DNA from: Chitinophagaceae bacterium
Lineage (GTDB): Bacteria; Bacteroidota; Bacteroidia; Chitinophagales; Chitinophagaceae
Direction: 5' to 3'
DNA: 45,505 bases
Assembly: GCA_004322015.1 (NCBI GenBank)
Contig: SCQT01000205.1
Span: 1-45,505, forward strand
In this document: one piece after another, positions 25,741 through 33,690 of the stretch
Numbering within the stretch: the first letter of the stretch is position 1
Layout: the number at the start of each line of letters is the position of its first letter
Notes under the pieces: model-generated
Seen by the model: only the letters and a program-made list of their open reading frames with translations
Told to the model about the DNA's origin: nothing
Databases searched by the model: none
Position numbers and translations under genes: made by a program

Positions 25741-27114
25741 ATGAAAGAAACCAATTTTAATCCTTTGACTTTAGCGCAAAGAGATCACCGAACGATCTGG
25801 CACCCCGATACACAAATGCTCACAGAACCATTACCCATCCCTATGGTAAAAGGAAAAGACGCTTTACTTTTTGCCGAAGACGGCACGTCCTATATAGATG
25901 GCATTTCCAGTTGGTGGGTGAATATCCACGGACATGCACATCCGTACATTGCTCAGAAGATAGCAGCACAGGCACAAACACTTGAACATTGTATTTTCGC
26001 AGGATTAACCCATCGCCCGGCAATTGAGCTGGCAGAAAGATTGCTGGAGATCCTGCCTTCGGCACAATCCAAAATATTCTTCTCAGACAACGGTTCAACG
26101 GCCGTAGAGGTGGGATTAAAAATGGCCATTCAATACTGGTTCAACCAGGGCATTCATAAAAATAAGATCCTTGCATTCCGTCATGGATACCATGGCGATA
26201 CTTTCGGCTCCATGAGCGTAAGCGCCAGATCCGTGTTCACCATGGCTTTTGAGAAATACTTGTTTGAAGTGGACTACATAGATATCCCTGTTCCTGACGG
26301 TGTCGGGGGAGGGATATGTAATTCGCCTGATGGCTGTACCGGTGAAATGCCGGATGAAACTTATTATGAAAATGTAAAGAAAAAAATTAACTCGGGAGAA
26401 TATGCAGCCTTCATCTTTGAACCGTTGATATTAGGCGCAGGCGGTATGCGGATGTATCTTCCGGCCGCACTGGAACGTCTGATAAAAATATGCAGGGACA
26501 ACGAAATACTAATTATTACGGATGAAGTGATGACCGGGTTCGGACGAACAGGGAAACGCTTTGCCATGGAATATCTGCAGGTACAGCCGGATATTATTTG
26601 TCTGTCCAAAGGACTCACAGGCGGCACGATGGCTTTAGGAGTTACCTCCTGCAATGCAAAGATCTATGATGCTTTCCTCTCAACAGATAAATTAAAGACA
26701 TTCCTGCATGGTCATTCATTTACAGCCAATCCTATCGCCTGTACCGCAGCATTAGCCAGCCTTGATTTATTTATCGAATCATCCTGTATGGAAAATGTGA
26801 CCCGTGTCATTGAACAACAAGCTCATTTTATAAAACAAATTAAGAATCACGCCGCAATCAAAAACGCACGGCAAACCGGGACTGTCACAGCTTTTGAAAT
26901 AATAACCCCAGGGGAAGATTCTTACATGAATAATATCCGTTATTATCTCAGTGAATTTTTCCTGAAGCATCATATTGTGCTGCGGCCGCTCGGAAATACT
27001 ATTTATATATTGCCGCCTTACTGCATATCGAATAATGAATTGAAAAATATATACGATGTCATTATCTCTTTGTTAGAGAACGTAACCACGCTATCTTTTG
27101 GCGGGAGGGAATAG
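25741..27114 (+). CDS. bioA: Adenosylmethionine-8-amino-7-oxononanoate aminotransferase
   Basis: A class III PLP aminotransferase that makes 7,8-diaminopelargonate in biotin synthesis, using SAM as amino donor. The 457-residue protein starts with RDHRTIWHPDTQM, typical of BioA (W.P..Q). It has SSWWVNIHGHAHPYI, SDNGSTAVEVGLKMA, the PLP contact TDEVMTGFGRTG, and the Schiff-base Lys290 in ICLSKGLTGG, followed by FLHGHSFTANPIACTAALAS. No other biotin gene (bioB, D, F) is in the window. Its last 53 bases overlap the 3' end of the convergent SRPBCC gene (27062-27114), and both reading frames there are intact. Confidence 0.95.
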   Translation: MKETNFNPLTLAQRDHRTIWHPDTQMLTEPLPIPMVKGKDALLFAEDGTSYIDGISSWWVNIHGHAHPYIAQKIAAQAQTLEHCIFAGLTHRPAIELAERLLEILPSAQSKIFFSDNGSTAVEVGLKMAIQYWFNQGIHKNKILAFRHGYHGDTFGSMSVSARSVFTMAFEKYLFEVDYIDIPVPDGVGGGICNSPDGCTGEMPDETYYENVKKKINSGEYAAFIFEPLILGAGGMRMYLPAALERLIKICRDNEILIITDEVMTGFGRTGKRFAMEYLQVQPDIICLSKGLTGGTMALGVTSCNAKIYDAFLSTDKLKTFLHGHSFTANPIACTAALASLDLFIESSCMENVTRVIEQQAHFIKQIKNHAAIKNARQTGTVTAFEIITPGEDSYMNNIRYYLSEFFLKHHIVLRPLGNTIYILPPYCISNNELKNIYDVIISLLENVTTLSFGGRE

Positions 27115-28108
27115 CGTAACATACATGAATGTGGCAATAACTGGTGTCGCTCTGCGGTATCCTTCCGTCTTCATATATCTCCCAAACAGCCGGCGAAGCC
27201 GACTTCCCGTAATGGGTTGCCAGGTGTGATAATACCAGGTAGGTATGTTGAACACCGCCGTAATTTCCGGAATAATCCGCACTCAGCAAAGCCTCAGCAG
27301 GAAAGATCTGCAATTGTATATTATCTTCGGGAATAAATTTTTCTTTTACAGGAATTCCCGCATTTATAGTAAACGTATGATTGTTCAGCTCATGAAACTG
27401 AGCCATAGGCTCTCCTTTAGCGATTAAATGATGGTCTGAAATAAAAGACCTGATAGAGTCAAATGACCTGTTAAGGCTAAGATAGAGCTGACTTTGAAGA
27501 ACAGTGTCCATAACCGTAGCGACGTAAGTTTTATTGATCTCTATTCTCCTGACAGGAATGTGTGAATAAACCTCTGCCTTTTCACAAATGATTTTCAGAT
27601 TGTTAAGCCCAGCATCCATCAACGGGCCCGTCAGCTTATTCATCATGGCTGCATAAAAGCGCCACCAGGGCGTGAATCCTGCTCTCATCTTGAGATACCA
27701 TACTACCGTGGTGCCGGAGGTATCACTGGAAGACCGGAGGATGTACGCACCCGTAAAGGGGGGGGTATCACGATAGGTAAATTCAAAATGCAAAGTGCTG
27801 TCACTGTCCAGTCCGGTCAGCCTGTAAATCCCATCCACCGGGCCTGGTGATGTTTTACCGACCCAGCTCATTTGTTGACGGTTATCCTTATAAGAAATTT
27901 TAGCGGTGGGATCTACCTGTATCCAGGGATACCAGGCAGAATAGCTTTCCAGTGTGCTCAGCTCGCCCAAAACTGTCTTTTTGCTGGCCTGGATATACGT
28001 CTCTTTCACCACCTTGCCGGTGGATGGTAATATAAGCGTGATCAAAATAAACAGAATCACTAAGCTGCAAATAAAAAAGATTATAAACTTAATAATCTTT
28101 CGTGCCAT
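27062..28108 (-). CDS. Membrane-anchored SRPBCC plus GyrI-like domain protein
   Basis: A 348-residue protein with one N-terminal membrane helix (about 7-28). It then has a START/polyketide-cyclase-like SRPBCC domain (about 35-175, containing SWVGKTSPGPVDGIYRLTG), and a GyrI/AraC-effector-binding-like domain (about 185-340, including YVATVMDTV and VWEIYEDGR). This architecture is common in Bacteroidota, and its ligand is unknown. It probably binds a small hydrophobic molecule on the outer face of the inner membrane. It is 19 bp downstream of the ABC-2 permease gene, so the two are likely co-transcribed. The 3' end overlaps bioA by 53 bp, which lies outside the folded core of both products. Confidence 0.82.
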   Translation of the reverse strand: MARKIIKFIIFFICSLVILFILITLILPSTGKVVKETYIQASKKTVLGELSTLESYSAWYPWIQVDPTAKISYKDNRQQMSWVGKTSPGPVDGIYRLTGLDSDSTLHFEFTYRDTPPFTGAYILRSSSDTSGTTVVWYLKMRAGFTPWWRFYAAMMNKLTGPLMDAGLNNLKIICEKAEVYSHIPVRRIEINKTYVATVMDTVLQSQLYLSLNRSFDSIRSFISDHHLIAKGEPMAQFHELNNHTFTINAGIPVKEKFIPEDNIQLQIFPAEALLSADYSGNYGGVQHTYLVLSHLATHYGKSASPAVWEIYEDGRIPQSDTSYCHIHVCYAIPSRQKIAWLRSLTKR

Positions 28109-28127
28109 TGTAAAATTTTTTACGTGA

Positions 28128-29240
28128 TCATTCCCAACGAAAAACTTTCACCGCCACCGCATACACTACTAAACCCCAAATCAGCAGGATCAGGAGCTCT
28201 TTAGGCAACTGCCATAGCCTGGCGCCTTCAAAAGCTATTTTTCGCAGGGCATCATTCAGGTAAGTGAGTGGCAAAATTTTACAAATGGGCTGCAACCAGG
28301 AAGGGAAAACATCAATAGGGAAAAAAGTGCCGGCAAGTAAAAATTGCGGCAATGTAACCACATTCGCAATAGGCGGAATAGCGCTTTCACTCTTCGAAAT
28401 ACCGCTGATAATGAAGCCGAAACCCATAAAGATAATCAACCCGATCACGGAGAGAATGAGCATCTCTATCACCGTTTCAAACCCGTGTATCAGCGTGAAT
28501 CTGAAAAAATAATAACCCAAAACTATTAAAAATATCGCACCTAACAATTGAAAAATTAATCGGGATAATGCCTCTCCGAATAATATGTTAAATCTCGTGA
28601 CGGGCGTGGCAAAAAAGCGCTTCAGCACTAAGGTTTGCCTTAAACTGAAGAATAAGAATGCCGTTCCGAATACCCCTGTGCTGAGCAGCGAAAAACCCAA
28701 CATGCCCGGCAGAATGAAATCTATTTCCCTGTATTTCCGTCCCGGCACAATGGTGGCATGGACCGTGGCTATGGAAGAGTTTTTCGGAAAAATCTTTTCA
28801 TTTTCATCGTTGATGACATTTTTTAAAATGCCGCGAAACAAATTGATCTTATCCGCAGCAGCGCTGGATGTAAATAGTTCTACGCCATATTGCGGCGCCG
28901 ACCCGGCGGTATCCTTTTGGGGAGTGATATTAATAATAGAAGTCAGGCTCCCCTTCTTCAATGCCGCAATCATATCATCCTGGGACTCATTAGTCACCAG
29001 CTTTACTTCTGGATTCTGAGATAAAGCGTTATAAATGGGATTATGAATATCAGAAGCAGGGTCAATGCCAATCCGCACTGAAAAAGCGCTATTGCCGATA
29101 AATCCGAAAACCAGCACAAAAGCCAACGGGAAACCAATAGTAAAGATCACAGCGGAAGGACTTCTTAGCATGGCTTTAAAGCTGGCAACAGCAATCGCTA
29201 AAAGAGCCTGAAGCTGGCTATATTTTTGAGGCATATTCAC
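28128..29240 (-). CDS. ABC-2 type transporter permease
   Basis: A 370-residue membrane subunit of an ABC-2 exporter. It has one membrane helix near the N-terminus (VIFTIGFPLAFVLVFGFI), an extracytoplasmic domain of about 110 residues, and then five hydrophobic segments with the ABC-2 signature regions (DFILPGMLGFSLLSTGVFG and LPQFLLAGTFFPIDVFPSWL). No ATP-binding subunit is encoded beside it, so the ATPase must come from elsewhere or lie outside the window. Substrates of this family include drugs, polysaccharides and lipids; none can be chosen here. It leads the two-gene unit with the SRPBCC protein. Confidence 0.9.
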   Translation of the reverse strand: MNMPQKYSQLQALLAIAVASFKAMLRSPSAVIFTIGFPLAFVLVFGFIGNSAFSVRIGIDPASDIHNPIYNALSQNPEVKLVTNESQDDMIAALKKGSLTSIINITPQKDTAGSAPQYGVELFTSSAAADKINLFRGILKNVINDENEKIFPKNSSIATVHATIVPGRKYREIDFILPGMLGFSLLSTGVFGTAFLFFSLRQTLVLKRFFATPVTRFNILFGEALSRLIFQLLGAIFLIVLGYYFFRFTLIHGFETVIEMLILSVIGLIIFMGFGFIISGISKSESAIPPIANVVTLPQFLLAGTFFPIDVFPSWLQPICKILPLTYLNDALRKIAFEGARLWQLPKELLILLIWGLVVYAVAVKVFRWE

Positions 29241-29259
29241 ATGTATTTTTCCACAGGTG

Positions 29260-29267
29260 CAAACCTA
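29260..29267 (-). promoter_or_regulatory. TAnnTTTG -7 element before the ABC-2 permease
   Basis: Minus-strand TAGGTTTG (29267-29260) matches TAnnTTTG and lies 19 bp before the ATG at 29240, implying a leader of roughly 13 bases. No convincing -33 box was found. Confidence 0.35.
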
Positions 29268-29313
29268 CAAGATAAAAATGAAAATTTCAGGATAGGAAAC
29301 TACTATTGCAAAG

Positions 29314-29583
29314 TTAATTGCAAAATGACGCATGTATAAATCCCGCAAAGCCTCGTCCGAAACTTCTAAGAGACCCAAAGCGTGGGCTTTGTGTCTTTGT
29401 AGGAACCGTGCAGCAATATGTTAAACTTGACACTACCTTCAAATAACCTGTCCCGGTCATTAACTTCGTAATAACATCTAATGCTTCATCATTGATTTCT
29501 GTTAACTTCCAAACAGGGTCTTTTGCAGAGATGCAGATCATCGCACTAAGCAAAAAAAGGATAGCCAACCATGCGTATTTCAA
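29314..29583 (-). CDS. Small exported hypothetical protein, possibly truncated
   Basis: An 89-residue ORF of unknown function. The first 20 residues form a convincing signal peptide (MKYAWLAILFLLSAMICISA), followed by a short plausible mature region (KDPVWKLTEINDEALDVITK). The last third (TKTQSPRFGSLRSFGRGF) is translated from repeat-like DNA: the CTTTGTGTCTTTGTAGG motif and a CAAAG/CTTTG inverted repeat at 29380-29404. This part looks unlike a real protein, so I suspect an originally longer gene cut and extended by an intergenic repeat. It may also be non-coding. No homologue is recognised. Confidence 0.35.
   Translation of the reverse strand: MKYAWLAILFLLSAMICISAKDPVWKLTEINDEALDVITKLMTGTGYLKVVSSLTYCCTVPTKTQSPRFGSLRSFGRGFAGFIHASFCN
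29380..29404. repeat. CTTTGTGTCTTTGT dispersed repeat, copy 1
   Basis: GGCTTTGTGTCTTTGTAGG, next to an inverted CAAAGC/GCTTTG pair. A related copy (CTTCGTGTCTTTGAGACTTT) is at 45363-45382. From general knowledge, similar CTTTGTGTCTT strings are scattered in many Bacteroidota intergenic regions. Here the motif is inside the 3' end of the small ORF. Confidence 0.45.
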
Positions 29584-29770
29584 ATATTTTTAATTGTCTA
29601 TTTGAAAGCATGGCCATTTCAGTATAGGGTATGACGCGTGTCGAGTCGTTTATAACTTATTCGAACTAAGATATTGGGTGGCTAAATAATATTTTGAGAT
29701 GATGGGAATCCGCGAAGATGGATGACAAGATTGTAGAAAAGGGAAAAGTTAACAATTCCCGATATTAAGA

Positions 29771-29783
29771 ACTCCGCAGGAGT
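29771..29783. repeat. Short palindrome ACTCCGCAGGAGT
   Basis: ACTCC / GGAGT with a GCA loop, followed by GACATGA. It resembles short REP-like elements common between Bacteroidota genes. Confidence 0.45.
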
Positions 29784-29926
29784 GACATGATTTTGAGAGG
29801 AGAGTATAAAATAAAACCTTAAGTTTAGCTGGCAGGAAGGATATGTCGTATTTTCTTCCGAATGTTCGGAAGGTCATTCCCAGATCGGCCAGGTTTATAA
29901 TTATATATTGAATCAGGAATCCTTTC

Positions 29927-29942
29927 ACCCGCCAAGGCGGGT
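29927..29942. repeat. REP-like palindrome ACCCGCCAAGGCGGGT
   Basis: A 7-bp perfect stem ACCCGCC / GGCGGGT with a two-base centre. It shares the CCGCC..GGCGG core with the palindrome 40 bp further on. Confidence 0.55.
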
Positions 29943-29981
29943 TCTGTTCATCTCCCTATTTGACCATGCTACCATTCTGAC

Positions 29982-29998
29982 ATCCGCCATCGGCGGAT
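29982..29998. repeat. REP-like palindrome ATCCGCCATCGGCGGAT
   Basis: A 7-bp perfect stem ATCCGCC / GGCGGAT with a three-base loop, sharing its CCGCC..GGCGG core with the element at 29927. It lies 67 bp beyond the sppA stop on the minus strand and could help end that transcript, although there is no U-tract. Confidence 0.55.
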
Positions 29999-30064
29999 TA
30001 TAAAAGAGTTCTAATCTGACTTCTCAAAATATTATTTAGCCCTTAAATTAACAGATTTAAATCC

Positions 30065-31831
30065 TCAATGAATGATCATATTAAAAGGCAGCCTGGCAAG
30101 GATCTCTCCGTCCGAGGTAGTCATACGTTTGATATCCATATACAAAGAATAGTTATTACCCAATTGTTCTTTTAAGATTTTAGCGTGTGCATCATCCGAG
30201 AATTGCCGAAACAATTTTTGAAAAGCGGCTTCTTCTTTTGGATAGGTAGTAAGAGAATAGGTCTTCAGATGAGCCATTCTTGCAGCACAGGCAACGGCCT
30301 CCTTCAGTCCGCCTAATTTATCTGCCAGCCCCAGTTTTACAGCGCGTATCCCGCTCCATACCCGGCCTTGCGCAAGACTGTCCACTACCGGCTCAGGAAG
30401 ATGCCTTCCCATCGCTACTTTATGTTTAAAAGTCGCATATACACTGTCAATACCATCCTGGATAAATTGTTTCTCTACAGCCGTTAATGGCTGGGCCATA
30501 CTCCCCATATCCGCATATTGGGCCGTTTTTACTCCGTCAAAAGTGATCCCCAGCTTATTTTTAAAGAAACTTTGCAAGTCAGGGATAATACTGAATACAC
30601 CGATAGAGCCTGTTAAAGTATTAGGCTCCGTAAAAATGCTGTCTGCTTCACAGGAAATATAATACCCCCCTGACGCAGCATAATCGCCCATGGAGACGAC
30701 AACTGGCTTTACCTGCTTTGCCAGCAACAACTCACGCCAGATAGCATCAGCAGCTAACGCGCTGCCGCCGGGAGAATTTACCCTGAAAATTATAGCCTTA
30801 ATGCTACTATCCTTACGGAGCTTGCGTATCAAAGGTACATATTGATCCGCAGCTATTTGTGGCCCGCCAGACGAACGGTTGCCCGAAGAAACAATATCTC
30901 CCTGCGCATACAACACAGCTATCTGGTCTCCGGATGAATTAAGAGCGGGCGGATTTGCTTTGGCGTATTTTTCCACACTCATAAAGGGAATTTCATCATT
31001 AACCGGAATACCTGCTTTATCACGTATGGCTTCTTTCACCTCATCATCGTATTTCAATCCATCCACTAACCCGTATTTCAATGCATCATACGCTGTGCGT
31101 ATCATGCCATCATTAGCAAATTGAAAAAGTGATCCCGTATCAATATGCCTGGATTTACCGACCCCTTCCAGGAAATGCTGATATAAATCACCTAAGTATG
31201 CTTTGGTTTGCAATTTATTGGCCGGTGTCATTTGCGTTACGCGGAAAGGCTCCGTAGCGCTTTTATATTTTCCTTCAAAAAATACCTGTGGATTAATATT
31301 CAATTTATCCAGGGTACCTTTAAAAAACATAAACTGAACTGAGAACCCTGAGAAGTCAAGTATTCCAACCGGATTGAGAAATATTTTTCCGGCAACGGAA
31401 GCCACATAATAAGCTTTTTGAGGAATGACAGTCCCGTAGGCGTAAATGAATTTTCCCGACTTCTTAAAATCAAGTAGGGCACGCCTTATTTCTTCATTAG
31501 TGGCAAAGCCGTTGGGATCGCCATCGGACTCAATGAAAATCCCTTTAACTCTGTCGTCACCCGCAGCCCTGCGGATAGCATCGGTAATATCATGTAATCC
31601 CGGTGCTGACACATTACCTCTCCTCAGTACGGCATTTAACGGGTTAAACGAACTCTGCTCATGCAATGCCTTGTTCAAGTCTAATACCAGCACGGTTTTA
31701 TGATCTACCCTGATGGTTTCTCTGGTATTCACCGCCGCCGAAATGATAACGATAAAGATCAAAAAAACGAGGAGCGAAAATATGACGATCGCCAGCAGCG
31801 AAGCAAAAAACATTTTTAAAAAGCCTTTCAT
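30065..31831 (-). CDS. sppA: Signal peptide peptidase SppA (67-kDa type)
   Basis: A membrane-bound serine protease that degrades cleaved signal peptides. The 588-residue chain has an N-terminal membrane helix (about 8-33) and the duplicated S49 architecture of long SppA. The catalytic lysine is K190 in EGKYKSATEPF in the first half, and the catalytic serine is S387 in MGDYAASGGYYIS in the second half, matching E. coli K209 and S409. IFRVNSPGGSALAADAIW is the second-half glycine-rich loop. It is divergently transcribed from folK, with both predicted -7 boxes in the 64-bp gap. Confidence 0.95.
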   Translation of the reverse strand: MKGFLKMFFASLLAIVIFSLLVFLIFIVIISAAVNTRETIRVDHKTVLVLDLNKALHEQSSFNPLNAVLRRGNVSAPGLHDITDAIRRAAGDDRVKGIFIESDGDPNGFATNEEIRRALLDFKKSGKFIYAYGTVIPQKAYYVASVAGKIFLNPVGILDFSGFSVQFMFFKGTLDKLNINPQVFFEGKYKSATEPFRVTQMTPANKLQTKAYLGDLYQHFLEGVGKSRHIDTGSLFQFANDGMIRTAYDALKYGLVDGLKYDDEVKEAIRDKAGIPVNDEIPFMSVEKYAKANPPALNSSGDQIAVLYAQGDIVSSGNRSSGGPQIAADQYVPLIRKLRKDSSIKAIIFRVNSPGGSALAADAIWRELLLAKQVKPVVVSMGDYAASGGYYISCEADSIFTEPNTLTGSIGVFSIIPDLQSFFKNKLGITFDGVKTAQYADMGSMAQPLTAVEKQFIQDGIDSVYATFKHKVAMGRHLPEPVVDSLAQGRVWSGIRAVKLGLADKLGGLKEAVACAARMAHLKTYSLTTYPKEEAAFQKLFRQFSDDAHAKILKEQLGNNYSLYMDIKRMTTSDGEILARLPFNMIIH

Positions 31832-31854
31832 AGCTGTTCTTTTACTTGAGTGCC

Positions 31855-31862
31855 CAAAAATA
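31855..31862 (-). promoter_or_regulatory. TAnnTTTG -7 element for sppA
   Basis: Minus-strand TATTTTTG (31862-31855) lies 23 bp before the sppA ATG. It is 11 bp from the opposite-facing folK -7 box. Confidence 0.4.
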
Positions 31863-31873
31863 CGCTTAATTGT

Positions 31874-31881
31874 TACTTTTG
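31874..31881 (+). promoter_or_regulatory. TAnnTTTG -7 element for folK
   Basis: TACTTTTG lies 14 bp before the folK ATG at 31896, implying a leader of roughly eight bases. It supports the start chosen at 31896 over upstream in-frame starts, which would place this element inside the gene and run back into sppA. Confidence 0.42.
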
Positions 31882-31895
31882 CTCTTCATAATTTT

Positions 31896-32414
31896 ATGAC
31901 AACGGTATATTTACTCCTCGGGACCAATATGGGGAACAGGTTACAACACCTGCAGGATGCGCGCGATCTGATCGGAAACAGGACATTGAGTGAAAATATT
32001 TCTCCCGGGTCCAAATTAATTCCCCTGAAGGGATCATCCATATATGAAACAGCGGCATGGGGAAAAATTGAACAGGACGATTATCTGAACCAGGTGATGG
32101 TCATCAGCACCGATATCACTGCCCAGACTTTGCTTAAAATAACTTCCTGCATTGAGACTCGCCTGGGGCGGATCAGGAAAAAAGTTTGGGAGCCGCGTAT
32201 TATTGATATTGACATTCTTTTTTACGGGAATGAAATTATTCATGAAGAAAAATTGATCATACCTCATCCTTATTTACAGAACAGGCGTTTCGTTCTTGCG
32301 CCCCTGGCGGAAATAGCGCCGCATTTTACACATCCCGTATTTAAAAAAGATATCCTCACCCTGCTGGCAGAATGCCCGGATCCCCTGTGGGTCAGGAAGT
32401 ACGAAGGGACTTAA
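31896..32414 (+). CDS. folK: HPPK (2-amino-4-hydroxy-6-hydroxymethyldihydropteridine pyrophosphokinase)
   Basis: Transfers pyrophosphate from ATP to 6-hydroxymethyl-dihydropterin in folate synthesis. The start MTTVYLLLGTNMGNR is the family N-terminus. SSIYETAAWGKIEQDDYLNQ and KVWEPRIIDIDILFYG are the two HPPK signatures, the latter carrying the conserved D-D pair. HPYLQNRRFVLAPLAEIAP completes the fold. At 172 residues the length is normal. In-frame starts back to 31713 lie within the sppA promoter and coding region and are rejected. Its last four bases overlap the convergent glgC (32411-32414). No other folate gene is in the window. Confidence 0.95.
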   Translation: MTTVYLLLGTNMGNRLQHLQDARDLIGNRTLSENISPGSKLIPLKGSSIYETAAWGKIEQDDYLNQVMVISTDITAQTLLKITSCIETRLGRIRKKVWEPRIIDIDILFYGNEIIHEEKLIIPHPYLQNRRFVLAPLAEIAPHFTHPVFKKDILTLLAECPDPLWVRKYEGT

Positions 32415-33685
32415 ATGGTAAAACCGTGAGGGATCACGGCATTCTTCTTGATCACGACAATACCGCTTTTGACTACATACAGTTCATGTGCTGTATTTTC
32501 CAGATGCGGGCCGCCGTTGATCCTCACATCATTCCCTATCCGGCAGTTACGGTCTAAAATAGCATTGTTGATATAACAGCGCTCCCCGATGCCGATAGGA
32601 GGAATTCCACGACTGACAGTTTCATTGATCTCATCCAATGTCTGGTAATTATCGCTGCCCATAATATAGCTGTTGGAAATGGTAGTCCCGATCCCGATGC
32701 GCGTACGAATGCCCACCACCGCATGTTCCAATCGGCTTGCCATGATAATACAACCGTCGGCAATCAATGTACGTTCTAAAGTGGTTCCCGAGATCTTAGA
32801 GGGAGGAAGCATGCGCGCATGGGTATAAATACCATAATTTTGATCGAAGAGATTAAATTGCGGGATACCTTCCGTTAACTCCAGGTTGGCTTCAAAGAAA
32901 GAAGAAATATTACCGATGTCTGTCCAATAACCTTCGAAGGGAAAGCTGACTACTTTATACTCCTGTTCAATCGCCTGTGGAATAATTTCTTTACCGAAAT
33001 CTACCGCCTCTTTATTAGAACCGAGAATATCAATTAAAAACTTCCTGTTAAAAATATAAATACCCATGGAAGCCATGTATTCTCTTCCTTTTCTTTTCAT
33101 TTCCTCGCTCACCGGGGAGGCCCATTCAGGCAATACTTCCGCTTTAGGCTTTTCAATGAAGGAGGTGATCGTGGCCTCGCCGTTGGTTTTCATAATGCCA
33201 AAGCCCGTAGCATCCCGGCTGTTCACCGGTATGGTAGCGATCGTTACCATAGCTTGTTTGCGAATATGTTCTTCCAGCATTTCATTAAAATCCATCTGAT
33301 AAAGCTGGTCTCCGGATAATATCAGTACATTTTGGAAATCAAGCGTTTCCAGATGACGGAGACATTGCCTGACCGCATCTGCAGTCCCCTGAAACCAGGA
33401 AGTGCTGGAAGGCGTTTGTTCAGCAGCCAGGATATCTACAAATCCTGTATTAAAATGGTCAAAATGATAGGTGTTCTTAATGTGTTTATTTAAGGAAGCG
33501 GAATTGAATTGGGTCAGCACGAAGATCCGTCTGATACCTGAATTCAGACAATTGGAAATAGGAATGTCCACTAAGCGGTACTTCCCTGCAATAGGCACAG
33601 CCGGCTTAGAACGGTTTTCTGTTAAAGGCGATAACCTGGTTCCCTGTCCTCCTCCCAATATAAGGGCAATCAATCTTTGTGGCAT
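32411..33685 (-). CDS. glgC: Glucose-1-phosphate adenylyltransferase
   Basis: Makes ADP-glucose, the donor for glycogen synthesis. The 424-residue protein starts with the nucleotidyltransferase loop LILGGGQGTRLSPLTENRSK and has PAVPIAGKYRLVDIPISNC, the allosteric/catalytic GTADAVRQ, GFGIMKTNG and FIEKPK. A left-handed beta-helix domain forms the C-terminus. It lies 5 bp downstream of glgA and is surely co-transcribed with it. ADP-glucose is used by GlgA; a branching enzyme and true GlgP are not adjacent. The 3' end overlaps folK by 4 bp. Confidence 0.96.
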   Translation of the reverse strand: MPQRLIALILGGGQGTRLSPLTENRSKPAVPIAGKYRLVDIPISNCLNSGIRRIFVLTQFNSASLNKHIKNTYHFDHFNTGFVDILAAEQTPSSTSWFQGTADAVRQCLRHLETLDFQNVLILSGDQLYQMDFNEMLEEHIRKQAMVTIATIPVNSRDATGFGIMKTNGEATITSFIEKPKAEVLPEWASPVSEEMKRKGREYMASMGIYIFNRKFLIDILGSNKEAVDFGKEIIPQAIEQEYKVVSFPFEGYWTDIGNISSFFEANLELTEGIPQFNLFDQNYGIYTHARMLPPSKISGTTLERTLIADGCIIMASRLEHAVVGIRTRIGIGTTISNSYIMGSDNYQTLDEINETVSRGIPPIGIGERCYINNAILDRNCRIGNDVRINGGPHLENTAHELYVVKSGIVVIKKNAVIPHGFTI

Positions 33686-33690
33686 AAAAA

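Larger units (their letters stand above)
29584..30064. other. Gene-free gap with three REP-like palindromes
   Basis: A 481-bp intergenic stretch between sppA (ending at 30065 on the minus strand) and the small exported ORF. No ORF with recognisable content is present. It holds three separate short palindromes (listed individually). The remainder is AT-rich with no visible gene. Confidence 0.6.

Noticed and set aside
28585-29019. 144-residue plus-strand ORF opposite the ABC-2 permease
   Set aside because: Antisense shadow of a recognised membrane protein gene.
31713-31895. Upstream in-frame extension of folK
   Set aside because: It would overlap sppA coding DNA and both predicted -7 boxes; the HPPK fold begins exactly at the ATG at 31896.
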